Positions 33,183 to 41,778 of a stretch of 64,000 bases of DNA are shown here, piece by piece. Every line of letters begins with the position of its first letter. The first letter of the stretch is position 1. The DNA comes from DAHVFK01 sp035310985 (GTDB lineage Bacteria; Pseudomonadota; Gammaproteobacteria; Burkholderiales; SG8-39): assembly GCA_035310985.1 (NCBI GenBank), contig DATGDH010000072.1, forward strand, positions 62,001-126,000. Direction: 5' to 3'. A program made the position numbers and the translations under genes. The notes beneath the pieces are model-generated. The model was not told the DNA's origin, ran no database searches, and saw only the letters and a program-made list of their open reading frames with translations.

Positions 33183-33188
33183 ATTATA
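33183..33188 (-). promoter_or_regulatory. -10 box (TATAAT) of the rpsP operon
   Basis: On the minus strand TATAAT lies 33 bases before the rpsP ATG, in the 66-base gap after ffh, with a normal leader length. The -35 region is not a clear match. Confidence 0.55.
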
Positions 33189-33215
33189 CGGGAATAATCA
33201 GTGTCTTGGGAAGCC

Positions 33216-34565
33216 TCAGCGCATGCCCGGCAGCACGCCCTTCATGCCGCGCATCATGCGCGCGAGGTTGCCGCCCTTCATCATCTTCATCATCTTCTGC
33301 ATCTGCTCGAACTGGTTGAGCACACGGTTCACCTCCTGGACCGGCACGCCGGCCCCTGCGGCGATGCGCCGCTTGCGCGAGGCCTTGATCAGCTCCGGCC
33401 GGGCGCGCTCCTGCGGCGTCATCGAATTGATGATCCCTTCGATGCGCCGCATCTGCTTGCCGTCCTGAAGCTGCGCCGCGTTCACGGATCCCGCGATCTG
33501 CGCCGGCAGCTTGTCCATCACCGCCGCCAGCCCGCCCATCTTGTTCATCTGCTGGATCTGCGCCTTGAAATCCTCGAGATCGAAGCCCTTGCCCTTCTTG
33601 AGCTTCTCGGCGACGCGCTGCGCCTGCTCGAGATCGACGCCCTTGCGCGCCTCCTCGACCAGCGAAACGATGTCGCCCATGCCGAGGATGCGCGAAGCCA
33701 TGCGCTCGGGATGGAAGGGCTCCAGCGCGGCGAGCTTCTCGCCCACGCCAACGAACTTGATCGGCTTGCCGGTGACCTGGCGCACCGACAGCGCCGCGCC
33801 GCCGCGCGCGTCGCCATCGAGCTTGGTCAGGATCACGCCGGTAAGCGGGAGCCGCTCGCTGAACGCCCTCGCGACGTTTACCGCATCCTGGCCCTGCATC
33901 GCATCGACCACGAACAGCGTTTCCGCCGGCGAGAGCAGCGCGTGCAGCTCGGCGATCTCGCGCATCATCGCTTCATCGATCGCCAGCCGCCCCGCGGTAT
34001 CCACGAGCAGCACGTCGTAGTAGCGCGTCCGCGCATGCTCAAGCGCGCGCCGCGCGATATCGGCGGGATTTTCGCCCGCGGACGTCGGCAGGAAATCGAC
34101 CCCGGCCTGCGCCGCAACGGTCTTCAGCTGCTCGATCGCGGCCGGTCGGTACACGTCGCAGGAGACCACGAGCGTCTTCTTGCGCTCCTCCTTCAGCACA
34201 CGCGCCAGCTTGCCGGTGGTGGTGGTTTTCCCCGAGCCCTGCAGCCCGGCCATCAGGATCACGGCCGGGGGCTGGACCGCGAGCTCGAGCCCGACATTGG
34301 CCTCGCCCATCAGGCGCGTTAGCTCGTGGTGCACGACGCCGATCAGCGCCTGTCCGGGGGTCAGGCTGCCGATCACGTCTTCGCCGAGCGCCCTTTCGCG
34401 CACTGCAGCGATGAAATCCCTGACTACCGGCAGCGCGCAGTCGGCTTCGAGCAGCGCAATGCGCACCTCGCGCAAGGCTTCCTGGATATTCGCTTCCGTG
34501 AGGCGCGCTTCGCCGCGTATCGTCTTGACGATGCGGGCGAGCCGCGAGGTGAGGTTGTCTAGCAT
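33216..34565 (-). CDS. ffh: Signal recognition particle GTPase Ffh
   Basis: The 449-residue protein has the four-helix N domain (MLDNLTSRLARIVKTIRGEARL), the G domain (GLQGSGKTTTTGKLA, DTAGRLAIDEAMM, TKLDGDARGGAALS) and a methionine-rich M domain that binds 4.5S RNA and signal sequences (QMQKMMKMMKGGNLARMM). It delivers nascent membrane proteins to FtsY/SecYEG. I chose the ATG at 34565; the frame upstream lacks homology. It is divergent from the CcsA-like gene. Confidence 0.97.
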   Translation of the reverse strand: MLDNLTSRLARIVKTIRGEARLTEANIQEALREVRIALLEADCALPVVRDFIAAVRERALGEDVIGSLTPGQALIGVVHHELTRLMGEANVGLELAVQPPAVILMAGLQGSGKTTTTGKLARVLKEERKKTLVVSCDVYRPAAIEQLKTVAAQAGVDFLPTSAGENPADIARRALEHARTRYYDVLLVDTAGRLAIDEAMMREIAELHALLSPAETLFVVDAMQGQDAVNVARAFSERLPLTGVILTKLDGDARGGAALSVRQVTGKPIKFVGVGEKLAALEPFHPERMASRILGMGDIVSLVEEARKGVDLEQAQRVAEKLKKGKGFDLEDFKAQIQQMNKMGGLAAVMDKLPAQIAGSVNAAQLQDGKQMRRIEGIINSMTPQERARPELIKASRKRRIAAGAGVPVQEVNRVLNQFEQMQKMMKMMKGGNLARMMRGMKGVLPGMR

Positions 34566-34619
34566 GAATGATGACGCACGCCGCGTCGGCAGTCGCGACG
34601 GCGGTGATAAACTGAATCG

Positions 34620-35495
34620 ATGCCTCACATTCTACTGCACGCGATAACCAGCGCCATCTACGCCGGCCTCGCGGTGCATTTCTGGCGTACGCGCTGGTCC
34701 TCGCGGGCGCACGAGGCGCACGCCGCGCCGGGCGGGCTGCGCCCCTGGGAGCGCACGGCGCTTCTGGCTCCGCTAGCGCTGCACGGTTGGCTCCTTTACG
34801 CGGATATTGTGCTGCCGAGCCAATCGCGCTTCGGCTTCGCCCATGCGCTGTCCGCCATGCTCTGGTTGACGGTGATGTTCTACTGGCTGGAGAGCTTCTT
34901 CTACAACATAGAGGGCATGCAGGCACCCGCGCTGGCGCTCGCCGCGCTGTGCGCGCCGCTGCCGGCCTTGTTCCCCGGATCGGAGTACGCGGCGTCGTTC
35001 GAATTCAAGCTCCACGTTGTGCTCGCCATGTTGGCCTACAGCCTGTCCACCATCGCCATCCTGCACGCGCTGCTCATGGCACTGGTAGAACGTCGCCTGC
35101 ATCAATCGACCAAGCTGCGCGGCGCCGGCGGCGCATTCCTCGCCGATGGCGCGACCATGCTGCGCGGGCCGCTCGCCTCGCTGCCCCCGCTGCTGACCCT
35201 CGAGCGCCTGTTGTTTCGTCTCATCGGCGCAGCGTTCGCGCTGCTCACGCTCACGCTTGCAACCGGGATCTTGTTCTCCGAGACGCTGTTCGGCCGGCCG
35301 CTCAGGTTCGATCACAAGACTGTGTTCTCGGTGGTCTCCTGGCTGACTTTCGCGGCGCTACTCGTCGGCCGGCATTTCTACGGCTGGCGCGGCCGTACGG
35401 CGCTGCGCTGGACGCTCGCCGGCTTCGTATTCTTGCTGCTCGCGTACGTCGGGAGCCGTTTCGTGCTGGAGGTCATACTGCACCGCCCCGGTTAG
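34620..35495 (+). CDS. Cytochrome c assembly-family membrane protein (CcsA/HemX/YpjD-like)
   Basis: The 291-residue protein has about eight transmembrane segments and the family's ending (DHKTVFSVVSWLTFAALL, GRHFYGWRG, with conserved His and Trp). It resembles YpjD, which lies next to ffh in many proteobacteria; a role in heme handling or cytochrome c maturation is inferred from the CcsA family but not proven for YpjD. The ATG follows a TAAACT box by five bases, with no Shine-Dalgarno. It is followed nine bases later by the CorC-like gene, so the two are probably co-transcribed. Confidence 0.85.
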   Translation: MPHILLHAITSAIYAGLAVHFWRTRWSSRAHEAHAAPGGLRPWERTALLAPLALHGWLLYADIVLPSQSRFGFAHALSAMLWLTVMFYWLESFFYNIEGMQAPALALAALCAPLPALFPGSEYAASFEFKLHVVLAMLAYSLSTIAILHALLMALVERRLHQSTKLRGAGGAFLADGATMLRGPLASLPPLLTLERLLFRLIGAAFALLTLTLATGILFSETLFGRPLRFDHKTVFSVVSWLTFAALLVGRHFYGWRGRTALRWTLAGFVFLLLAYVGSRFVLEVILHRPG

Positions 35496-35504
35496 CCGCC
35501 CGCG

Positions 35505-36803
35505 ATGGAAAACATCCCGCTATCGAGCGAAGTCATCGCCCTGGCTGTGCTGCTGGTGATCTCCGGGTTTTTCTCGATCTCCGAGACCAGCATGATCGCC
35601 CTCAATCGCTATCGGCTGCGCCATCTGGTCGCGCAAGGCCACGGGGGAGCGAAACGTGTGGCAAGCCTCCTCAAGCGCACCGACCGCATGCTCGGGGCAA
35701 TTCTCATCGGCAACAATATCGCGAACGCCGCCGCGGCCACGCTCGCGGGCATCGTCGCGGTGCGCCTTTTCGGCGACAACAAGACCGCCTACGCCGTGAG
35801 CACGCTCGCGATCTCGTTCCTGATCATCGTGCTGTCGGAGATCACGCCGAAGGTGATCGGCGCCGCGTATCCCGAGCGGATCGCCCTGCCTCTCGCATAT
35901 GTCCTCGGGCCGATCCAGAAGCTCATGCAGCCTGCGATCTGGTTCGTGAACCTCTTCGTTAGGCCCTTCCTGTGGCTCGCGCGCGTGCCTTCCGAGGGCA
36001 CTGAGGACGCTCCGAAGCTCACGTCCGGGGAAATCCGTACCCTGGTGCTCGAATCGTCGCACTTCATGCCCAAGAAGCACGTGTCGATCCTGCTCAACCT
36101 GTTCGACCTCGGCAATATAAGGGTGCAGGACATCATGGTGCCGCGGGCGAAGATCGAGTCCGTATCCCTGAGCGACGACATGGAGACCATCGCGCGTCAG
36201 CTCGCGACCAGCTACCACATGCGACTGCCCGTGTTTCGCGACAGCCTGGGCGAAGTGGCGGGCGTGCTGCACCTGCGCAAGGTGCTCGGCTTGTTGCACG
36301 CCGGAGCGCTCGACAAGCAAGAGCTGGAACAGCTGATCGTCGATCCCTACTTCGTCCCGGCCTCAACCCCGGTGCTCGCGCAACTGCAGTACTTCCAGGA
36401 AAACCGCGAACGCATCGCGCTGGTGGTCGACGAGTACGGGGAGCTGATGGGCCTGGTGACGCTGGAGGACATCATCGAGGAGATCATCGGCAAGTTCACC
36501 ACCACCGTTCCTTCCGCCGCGCCAGCGCTGCGCTGGGAAGAAGACGGCACCGCGACCGCCGACGGCGCGCTGCCGGTGCGCGAGGTGAACCGGGCGCTTG
36601 GCCTCGCGCTACCGACCGACGGCCCCAAAACGCTCAATGGTCTGATCCTTGAGCACCTGCAGGAGATCCCGGAGGCGGATGTGGCGATCAGGATCGCCGG
36701 CGTGCCGATGGAAATCGTGCACGCGCAAGGACGCAGTGTGAACACCGTGCGCATCCTTCGTCCGTCACAGGCAGTCGGCACGGGCGAAAGTGAGGTTTTG
36801 TGA
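35505..36803 (+). CDS. HlyC/CorC-family membrane protein (DUF21-CBS-CorC)
   Basis: The 432-residue protein has a DUF21 membrane domain (about residues 1-190, three to four TM segments, FFSISETSMIALNRYRL), a CBS pair (DIMVPRAKIESVSL and YFVPASTPVLAQLQYF) and a C-terminal CorC_HlyC domain (ALPVREVNRALGL). Related proteins (YfjD, CorB/CNNM) are linked to magnesium/cobalt efflux. The product is membrane-bound and probably senses adenine nucleotides through CBS. Next downstream, after a 178-base gap, is pilC. Confidence 0.9.
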   Translation: MENIPLSSEVIALAVLLVISGFFSISETSMIALNRYRLRHLVAQGHGGAKRVASLLKRTDRMLGAILIGNNIANAAAATLAGIVAVRLFGDNKTAYAVSTLAISFLIIVLSEITPKVIGAAYPERIALPLAYVLGPIQKLMQPAIWFVNLFVRPFLWLARVPSEGTEDAPKLTSGEIRTLVLESSHFMPKKHVSILLNLFDLGNIRVQDIMVPRAKIESVSLSDDMETIARQLATSYHMRLPVFRDSLGEVAGVLHLRKVLGLLHAGALDKQELEQLIVDPYFVPASTPVLAQLQYFQENRERIALVVDEYGELMGLVTLEDIIEEIIGKFTTTVPSAAPALRWEEDGTATADGALPVREVNRALGLALPTDGPKTLNGLILEHLQEIPEADVAIRIAGVPMEIVHAQGRSVNTVRILRPSQAVGTGESEVL

Positions 36804-36981
36804 ACCCTGTCGCGCGGGTGTCCTCGGGGTCCGTGAAATGCGTCAAAAATCACGTTGTGTCATGGGCTTAGAGCCAATACCTGAGGCTTTACAAAAGGCC
36901 ATCGGCAAGGCATCATCGGCGGCGGGTACGTCAGCGCACGACGCGCAGGCACTGCTCCTGCAACAGGCAAGGGACTGACAC
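36804..36981 (+). other. Gap before pilC with lower-GC patch and a possible 46-codon reading frame
   Basis: The gap between the CorC-like gene and pilC contains a patch (about 36838-36900) with clearly less GC at third positions than its neighbours. A frame from ATG 36838 to the TGA at 36976-36978 (about 46 codons, MRQKSRCVMGLEP...) would end three bases before pilC; an in-frame GTG at 36790 also exists. I see no homology and no convincing ribosome-binding site. It could be a promoter/leader region for pilC or a remnant of an upstream pilus gene. pilB is not present here. Confidence 0.3.
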
Positions 36982-38205
36982 ATGGCGACGGCGGCGGCGG
37001 TAGCGAGGGGTCCGAAGGAATTCATTTTCAACTGGGAAGGCAAGGACAAGACCGGCAAATTGGTGCGCGGCGAGATGCGTGCCACCGGCTCGACGGTCGT
37101 GACTGCGACCCTGCGCCGCCAAGGCATCCTGGTGCAGAAGATCAAGAAGCAGCGCATGGGCGGTGGCGGCAAGGTCACCGAGAAGGACATCGCGCTGTTC
37201 ACGCGTCAGTTGGCCACCATGATGAAGGCCGGGGTGCCGCTGCTGCAGTCGTTCGATATCGTCGGCAAGGGCGCGGCGAATCGGGCCGTGGCGAAATTGC
37301 TGTTCGAGGTCAAGACCGAGGTGGAAACCGGCTCCTCGCTCGCGCAGGCGTTCAGGAAGTATCCGCTGTATTTCGACGCCCTGTTCTGCAACCTTGTGCA
37401 GGCCGGTGAGCAGGCGGGCATTCTCGAGACACTGCTGGACAGGCTGGCGAGCTACAAGGAGAAGATCCTCGCGATCAAGTCGAAGATCAAGTCCGCACTG
37501 TTCTATCCGGTGGCCATCATCGTGGTGGCTTTCATCATCACCTCGGTGATCATGATTTTCGTGATCCCGTCGTTCAAGGAGGTGTTCAGATCCTTCGGGG
37601 CGGACCTCCCCACACCGACCCTTGTGGTGATCGCCATATCGGACTACTTTGTAAAGTATTGGTACGTCATTTTCGGCGTCATCTTCGGCGGCGTTTACGC
37701 ATTCTTCTTCGCCTGGAAGCGCTCCGTCGCCGTGCAGATGTTCATGGACCGGCTGATGTTACGCATCCCGGTGTTCGGCGACCTGGTGCGCAAGTCGACG
37801 GTCGCGCGCTGGACGCGGACGCTGTCGACCATGTTCGCGGCCGGCGTGCCGCTGGTCGAGGCGCTCGATTCGGTCGGCGGCGCATCGGGCAACTACGTGT
37901 ACGTGGTCGGAACGAAGCAGATCCAAGGAGAGGTTTCGACCGGAACTTCGCTCACCGTGGCCATGCAGAATTCGAACCTTTTCAAATCCATGGTGGTCCA
38001 GATGGTGGCGATCGGCGAGGAAACGGGCTCGTTGGACGCAATGCTGTCGAAGGTGGCCGATTTCTACGAGGCCGAGGTCAATGATGCGGTCGAGGCCCTT
38101 TCCTCGTTGATGGAGCCGCTCATCATGGTGGTGCTCGGCACGCTGATCGGCGGCATGGTGATCGCCATGTACCTGCCGATCTTCAAACTCGGCCAGGTCG
38201 TCTGA
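36982..38205 (+). CDS. pilC: Type IV pilus inner-membrane platform protein PilC
   Basis: The 407-residue protein has an N-terminal extension (FIFNWEGKDKTGKLVRGEMRA) and two T2SSF domains with three TM segments (FTRQLATMMKAGVPLLQSFDIV, TLSTMFAAGVPLVEALDSV, EPLIMVVLGTLIGGMVIAMYLPIF). It forms the platform on which PilB/PilT ATPases drive pilin polymerisation. AAGGGA lies eight bases before the ATG. It is followed by a strong terminator and then pilD. The usual partner pilB is not upstream in this window. Confidence 0.95.
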   Translation: MATAAAVARGPKEFIFNWEGKDKTGKLVRGEMRATGSTVVTATLRRQGILVQKIKKQRMGGGGKVTEKDIALFTRQLATMMKAGVPLLQSFDIVGKGAANRAVAKLLFEVKTEVETGSSLAQAFRKYPLYFDALFCNLVQAGEQAGILETLLDRLASYKEKILAIKSKIKSALFYPVAIIVVAFIITSVIMIFVIPSFKEVFRSFGADLPTPTLVVIAISDYFVKYWYVIFGVIFGGVYAFFFAWKRSVAVQMFMDRLMLRIPVFGDLVRKSTVARWTRTLSTMFAAGVPLVEALDSVGGASGNYVYVVGTKQIQGEVSTGTSLTVAMQNSNLFKSMVVQMVAIGEETGSLDAMLSKVADFYEAEVNDAVEALSSLMEPLIMVVLGTLIGGMVIAMYLPIFKLGQVV

Positions 38206-38223
38206 GGTCGGCACTTCTCGTCG

Positions 38224-38254
38224 AGCCGCGGGGCAGCCTCCCCGCGGCTTTTTT
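38224..38254 (+). terminator. Intrinsic terminator after pilC
   Basis: A 10-bp perfect stem (AGCCGCGGGG / CCCCGCGGCT, six-base loop) is followed at once by a run of six T. It lies 18 bases after the pilC stop and 15 bases before the pilD start, so pilC and pilD may be separately controlled or joined only by read-through. Confidence 0.9.
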
Positions 38255-38269
38255 GTTCCCGCCGAGCCA

Positions 38270-39202
38270 ATGAACCTACTGGACGCCCTGCAAATGCCGG
38301 AGGTACTGGTGCCCTCGGCGTTCGTGCTCAGTCTGTGCGTGGGCAGCTTCCTGAACGTGGTGATCTTTCGCCTGCCGCGCATGATGGACCGAGAGTGGGT
38401 GTCGGGAATTCCCGGGGCGCTCGAGGAGTCGAAGGAGACCCGGAACCGCGAGCGCGCGGGCCGACTCGCGGCGCAGGTGCGCGAGGAAATCGCGCATCTG
38501 GCGACGCCGGAAGCGACGCTCAATCTAGTCGTGCCGCGCTCGCGTTGCCCCGCTTGCGGGCACGGCATCACGGCACTGGAGAACATTCCCCTGCTCAGCT
38601 ACCTCGCGCTGCGCGGCAAGTGTTCGGCTTGCGGCGCGCACATCAGCGTCAAGTATCCGCTCGTCGAGCTGGTCGCCGGCGTGGGCGGCGCCTATGCGGC
38701 CTGGCGCTTCGGCTTTTCACTCGCCGCGCTCGGTGCCGCGCTTTTCATCTGGTGCACCATCGCGCTCGCAGTCATCGATCAGGAGACTGGCTTCCTGCCC
38801 GACAGCCTCACGCTGCCACTCATGTGGGCGGGATTGCTGCTCAACCTCGGCGGCACTTACGTGCCGCTCGCGGATGCGGTGATCGGCGCCGCGGCGGGCT
38901 ACCTGTCTCTATGGTCGATCTACCAGGGGTACAAGCTGGTGTTCCGCAAGGAAGGCATGGGATACGGCGATTTCAAGATGCACGCGGCGGTCGGCGCGTT
39001 CGTCGGCTGGAAGTTGCTTCCACTTGTCATCCTGCTCTCGTCGGTGGTCGGCCTGTTCTTCGGCGTACTGCAGATGCTTGCCACCCGGCGCGGCTGGGAT
39101 TCGAGCTTCCGTTTCCATTTCGGACCCTACCTCGCGATCGCCGGCGTTGTCGCCCTGTTCTGGGGAGAACCGATCCTGCGCTGGTACCTGCACCGGTTGT
39201 GA
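38270..39202 (+). CDS. pilD: Type 4 prepilin peptidase and N-methyltransferase PilD
   Basis: The 310-residue membrane protein has the N-terminal cytoplasmic loop with two zinc CxxC pairs (C93/C96, C118/C121) required for methyltransferase activity and the aspartyl-protease residues in VIDQETGFLPD (near D170) and the GxGD motif GMGYGDFK. It cleaves and N-methylates type IV pilins. Its TGA overlaps the GTG of coaE. It has no obvious strong ribosome-binding site and lies just downstream of the pilC terminator. Confidence 0.96.
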   Translation: MNLLDALQMPEVLVPSAFVLSLCVGSFLNVVIFRLPRMMDREWVSGIPGALEESKETRNRERAGRLAAQVREEIAHLATPEATLNLVVPRSRCPACGHGITALENIPLLSYLALRGKCSACGAHISVKYPLVELVAGVGGAYAAWRFGFSLAALGAALFIWCTIALAVIDQETGFLPDSLTLPLMWAGLLLNLGGTYVPLADAVIGAAAGYLSLWSIYQGYKLVFRKEGMGYGDFKMHAAVGAFVGWKLLPLVILLSSVVGLFFGVLQMLATRRGWDSSFRFHFGPYLAIAGVVALFWGEPILRWYLHRL

Positions 39203-39798
39203 CCTTCGTGGTCGGTCTCACTGGCGGTATCGGCAGCGGCAAGAGTGCCGCAGCCGAGGAATTCGCCCGCCTCGGCGCAACGGTCGTCGACACCGATGCG
39301 ATAGCGCACGAGCTCACCGCGCCGGGCGGTGCCGCGATCGAGGGCGTCAGGCGCCTTTTCGGTGACGCCTGTATCGACGCGCGCGGCGCAATGGACCGCG
39401 GCCGGGTGCGCGCGCTGGTGTTCGACGACGCTGCGGCCAGGAAGCGGCTCGAAGGTCTGCTGCACCCGATGATCCGCGAAGAATCGAATCGGCGCATTGC
39501 CGCCGCGACAGGTCCCTACGTCGTGCACGTGGTGCCTCTGCTCATCGAGTCGCGCGACTATCGCGGGCGCATCGACCGCGTGTTGGTCGTCGATTGTCCC
39601 GAGCAGACTCAGCTCGCGCGCGTGAGTGCGCGCAGCGGCCTGTCCGAGGAGGAGGTGCGCCGCATGATGTCCGCGCAGATTCCGCGCGCGCAACGGCTTG
39701 CGGCTGCCGACGATGTCATCGATAACAGCGGATCGCTCGACGACCTGCGCCGGCAAGTGCAGGCGCTGCATCGCCGCTACCTCGCCATGTCCCGCTGA
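39199..39798 (+). CDS. coaE: Dephospho-CoA kinase
   Basis: The 199-residue P-loop kinase starts with GTG (GTGA overlap with pilD) and carries GLTGGIGSGKSAAA (P-loop at residues 9-16), DTDAIAHEL and HPMIREE, as in CoaE. It makes coenzyme A from dephospho-CoA and ATP. The pilD-coaE-zapD-yacG arrangement is classic for beta- and gammaproteobacteria. The longer frame upstream is a shadow of pilD. Confidence 0.95.
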   Translation: MTFVVGLTGGIGSGKSAAAEEFARLGATVVDTDAIAHELTAPGGAAIEGVRRLFGDACIDARGAMDRGRVRALVFDDAAARKRLEGLLHPMIREESNRRIAAATGPYVVHVVPLLIESRDYRGRIDRVLVVDCPEQTQLARVSARSGLSEEEVRRMMSAQIPRAQRLAAADDVIDNSGSLDDLRRQVQALHRRYLAMSR

Positions 39799-39831
39799 CA
39801 CGCTGCGCAGGCGGTCGCACCCGGAGCGAAG

Positions 39832-39860
39832 TTGTCATCGACATGCTATTCATTCAGAAT
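39832..39860 (+). promoter_or_regulatory. Candidate sigma-70 promoter for zapD
   Basis: TTGTCA (39832-39837), a 17-base spacer and CAGAAT (39855-39860) form a reasonable -35/-10 pair in the 100-base gap between coaE and zapD, predicting transcription from near 39867. Confidence 0.4.
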
Positions 39861-39898
39861 TCAAGACAATTCCCGCCAGGGGCGCGCCGCGCGAATCC

Positions 39899-40657
39899 GT
39901 GATCACTTACGAGTATCCGCTCAATGAACGCATCCGGACGCTGCTGCGTCTCGAGGATCTGTTCGAGCGGTCGCGCCACTTCGTCGCCCGCACCGAGCCG
40001 CACGATCACCATGTCGCGCTGCTCACGCTGTTTGAGATTCTCGAGGTCGCGAGCCGCGCGGATCTGAAATCGGACCTCCTACAGGAGCTCGAACGACAGA
40101 AGCAGGTGCTGATGTCGTTTCGCAACAATCCGGAGATTTCCGAGGACGCACTGAGCGGCGTGCTGCGCGACATCGAACAGGCTTCCAGCGCGCTGTTCGC
40201 CATGGCCGGCAGGATCGGCCAGTACCTGCGGGAGAACGAGTGGCTCATGTCGATCAAGCAGCGCACCGGCATCCCGGGGGGCGCCTGCGAGTTCGACCTC
40301 CCCTCCTATCACTATTGGCTCCACCGCCCGGCCGATGAACGCATCGGACAGCTTGCCGCCTGGACCGGGCCGCTCTATCCGCTGCGCGACGGTTCGGCCA
40401 TCATCCTGCGCATCCTGCGTGAGTCGGGAAAGCCGCAGAACGTCGTCGCGACGGGGGGAATGTACCAGCAGATGCTGGGCGGCAAGAGCGCGCAGATGCT
40501 GCGCGTGAGACTCGATCAAGAAAGCCCCTGCGTTCCTGAAATGAGCGCCAACAAATACGTTCTCAATATCCGCTTTCTCGCGCAAGACAGCGACGACTCG
40601 CGAGCCAAGACGGCGGACTGGGACGTGCCCTTCGAGCTGACCTTCTGCAACCTCTAG
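39899..40657 (+). CDS. zapD: Cell division protein ZapD
   Basis: The 252-residue protein starts with GTG (ITYEYPLNERIRTLLRLEDLF) and matches the ZapD/YacF family throughout (ERQKQVLMSFRNNPEI, NEWLMSIKQRTGIPGG, DLPSYHYWLH, VPFELTFCNL). ZapD binds the FtsZ C-terminal peptide and bundles protofilaments in the Z ring. Its partner ftsZ is in this window at 49448-50608. The GTG is fixed by the conserved N-terminus. Confidence 0.94.
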   Translation: MITYEYPLNERIRTLLRLEDLFERSRHFVARTEPHDHHVALLTLFEILEVASRADLKSDLLQELERQKQVLMSFRNNPEISEDALSGVLRDIEQASSALFAMAGRIGQYLRENEWLMSIKQRTGIPGGACEFDLPSYHYWLHRPADERIGQLAAWTGPLYPLRDGSAIILRILRESGKPQNVVATGGMYQQMLGGKSAQMLRVRLDQESPCVPEMSANKYVLNIRFLAQDSDDSRAKTADWDVPFELTFCNL

Positions 40658-40674
40658 GACCCGCGACGCGCACG

Positions 40675-40845
40675 GTGCCCTGCCCGCGCTGCGGCGGGCC
40701 GGCCGCGCTCGGCCCGGAGAACAAGTGGCGCCCGTTCTGCAGCGAGCGCTGCAAGCTCATCGACCTGGGCAGCTGGGCGGCGGAGGACTACCGCGTCGCG
40801 GAGCCATCGGTGCCCAAAGAAGCGGACGACTCGGCTACCGACTAG
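40675..40845 (+). CDS. yacG: DNA gyrase inhibitor YacG, 56 aa
   Basis: This very short gene, 17 bases after zapD, encodes a zinc-finger protein: CPRCGG (C3, C6) and FCSERCKLIDLGSWAAEDY with the second Cys pair. The whole YacG family signature is present. YacG binds the GyrB C-terminal region and inhibits gyrase in E. coli. The start is GTG, two codons before the first Cys; an ATG is not available. The end overlaps the convergent Nudix-ThiE gene by 11 bases. Confidence 0.9.
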   Translation: MPCPRCGGPAALGPENKWRPFCSERCKLIDLGSWAAEDYRVAEPSVPKEADDSATD

Positions 40846-41773
40846 TCAGCTGCCAGCTACCGGAAATCATTGCCACCCCTTGCGCGCCGGCGCGCCACGC
40901 ATCCTCAAGATCGGCAAGCCGCAGACCGCCGATGGCGAAAATGGGCAGGCTGGCTCCGCGCGCAAGATCCGCGAAGTGCTGCCAGCCCATCGGCACCACT
41001 TGCGGATGCGAGCCGGTGGGCTTGACCGGCCCGAGCACCGCGAAGTCGAACTCGAGCGCCATTGCACGGCCGAGCTCGCCGGCATCGTGGCAGGAGGCCG
41101 CCGCCATGATGTCGCGCGGGCGTGCTGTGAGCGTCATCAGCTGGCGTGCGGTGTAGTGCACGCCGTCCGCGCCCAGGGCACGCGCGAGCGTGAGATCGGA
41201 GTTGATCAGCAGTCGGGCGCCGTATCGCCGCGCGAGCGCGATCGCGCTGCGCCCGAAGCGCGTACGTTCGTCCGGTGCCATGTCCCTGTCACGCAGCTGC
41301 ACCAGACGCAGCCCGCCTGCGAGCCTGCGCTCGAGCGCGGCCAGCATTACTTCGCTGCCGAGTCCCTGGGCGTCGGTCACCGCGTATTCGAGCGGCAGCG
41401 TCAGCGCCGCGAGCACCGGTGCGTTCGCCGGCAGCATCGGCTCGGCAATCGGCGCGTCGAATCTCTGCCAGCGGATTTGCTGTTGCTCGCGCGCGTGAGG
41501 CTCGCCCGACCAGCCGAGCACGCGGAAAAAGCTGAGTCTCACCGTCGCGTGCGGGTACGCAAAGACGCGCGTGATCCACGGATACACGCGCTGCGCATCG
41601 ATGCCGAGCTCCTCGTGCAGCTCGCGCGTCAGCGCGGCCTCGGCGGCCTCGCCCGGCTCGATCTTGCCTCCCGGAAATTCCCAGTAACCCGCATAGACCT
41701 TCCCCTCGGGGCGCCGCGCGAGCAGAAAGCTGCCATCATCTCGCAGCAGGACGGCCGCGGCGACTTCGAGCAC
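40835..41773 (-). CDS. Nudix hydrolase (MutT-like) fused to thiamine-phosphate-synthase-like domain
   Basis: The product (about 312 residues) begins with a Nudix domain (LLARRPEGKVYAGYWEFPGGK, Nudix box GKIEPGE...RELHEELGI) and continues into a ThiE-like TIM barrel (LLINSDLTLARALGADGVHY, VLGPVKPTGSHP, IFAIGGLRLADLEDAW). The GTG at 41773 comes five bases after the DUF815 stop; the frame before it is not homologous. Such fusions are common in Betaproteobacteria. The Nudix half may clean 8-oxo-dGTP; whether the ThiE-like half makes thiamine phosphate is uncertain. Confidence 0.85.
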   Translation of the reverse strand: MLEVAAAVLLRDDGSFLLARRPEGKVYAGYWEFPGGKIEPGEAAEAALTRELHEELGIDAQRVYPWITRVFAYPHATVRLSFFRVLGWSGEPHAREQQQIRWQRFDAPIAEPMLPANAPVLAALTLPLEYAVTDAQGLGSEVMLAALERRLAGGLRLVQLRDRDMAPDERTRFGRSAIALARRYGARLLINSDLTLARALGADGVHYTARQLMTLTARPRDIMAAASCHDAGELGRAMALEFDFAVLGPVKPTGSHPQVVPMGWQHFADLARGASLPIFAIGGLRLADLEDAWRAGAQGVAMISGSWQLTSR

Positions 41774-41778
41774 CGCGC

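Noticed and set aside
36948..36961. Sigma-54-like -24/-12 element (GGCAC-N6-TGC) before pilC
   Set aside because: Spacing fits, but the predicted transcription start (about 36973) falls inside the pilC Shine-Dalgarno sequence, leaving no usable leader.
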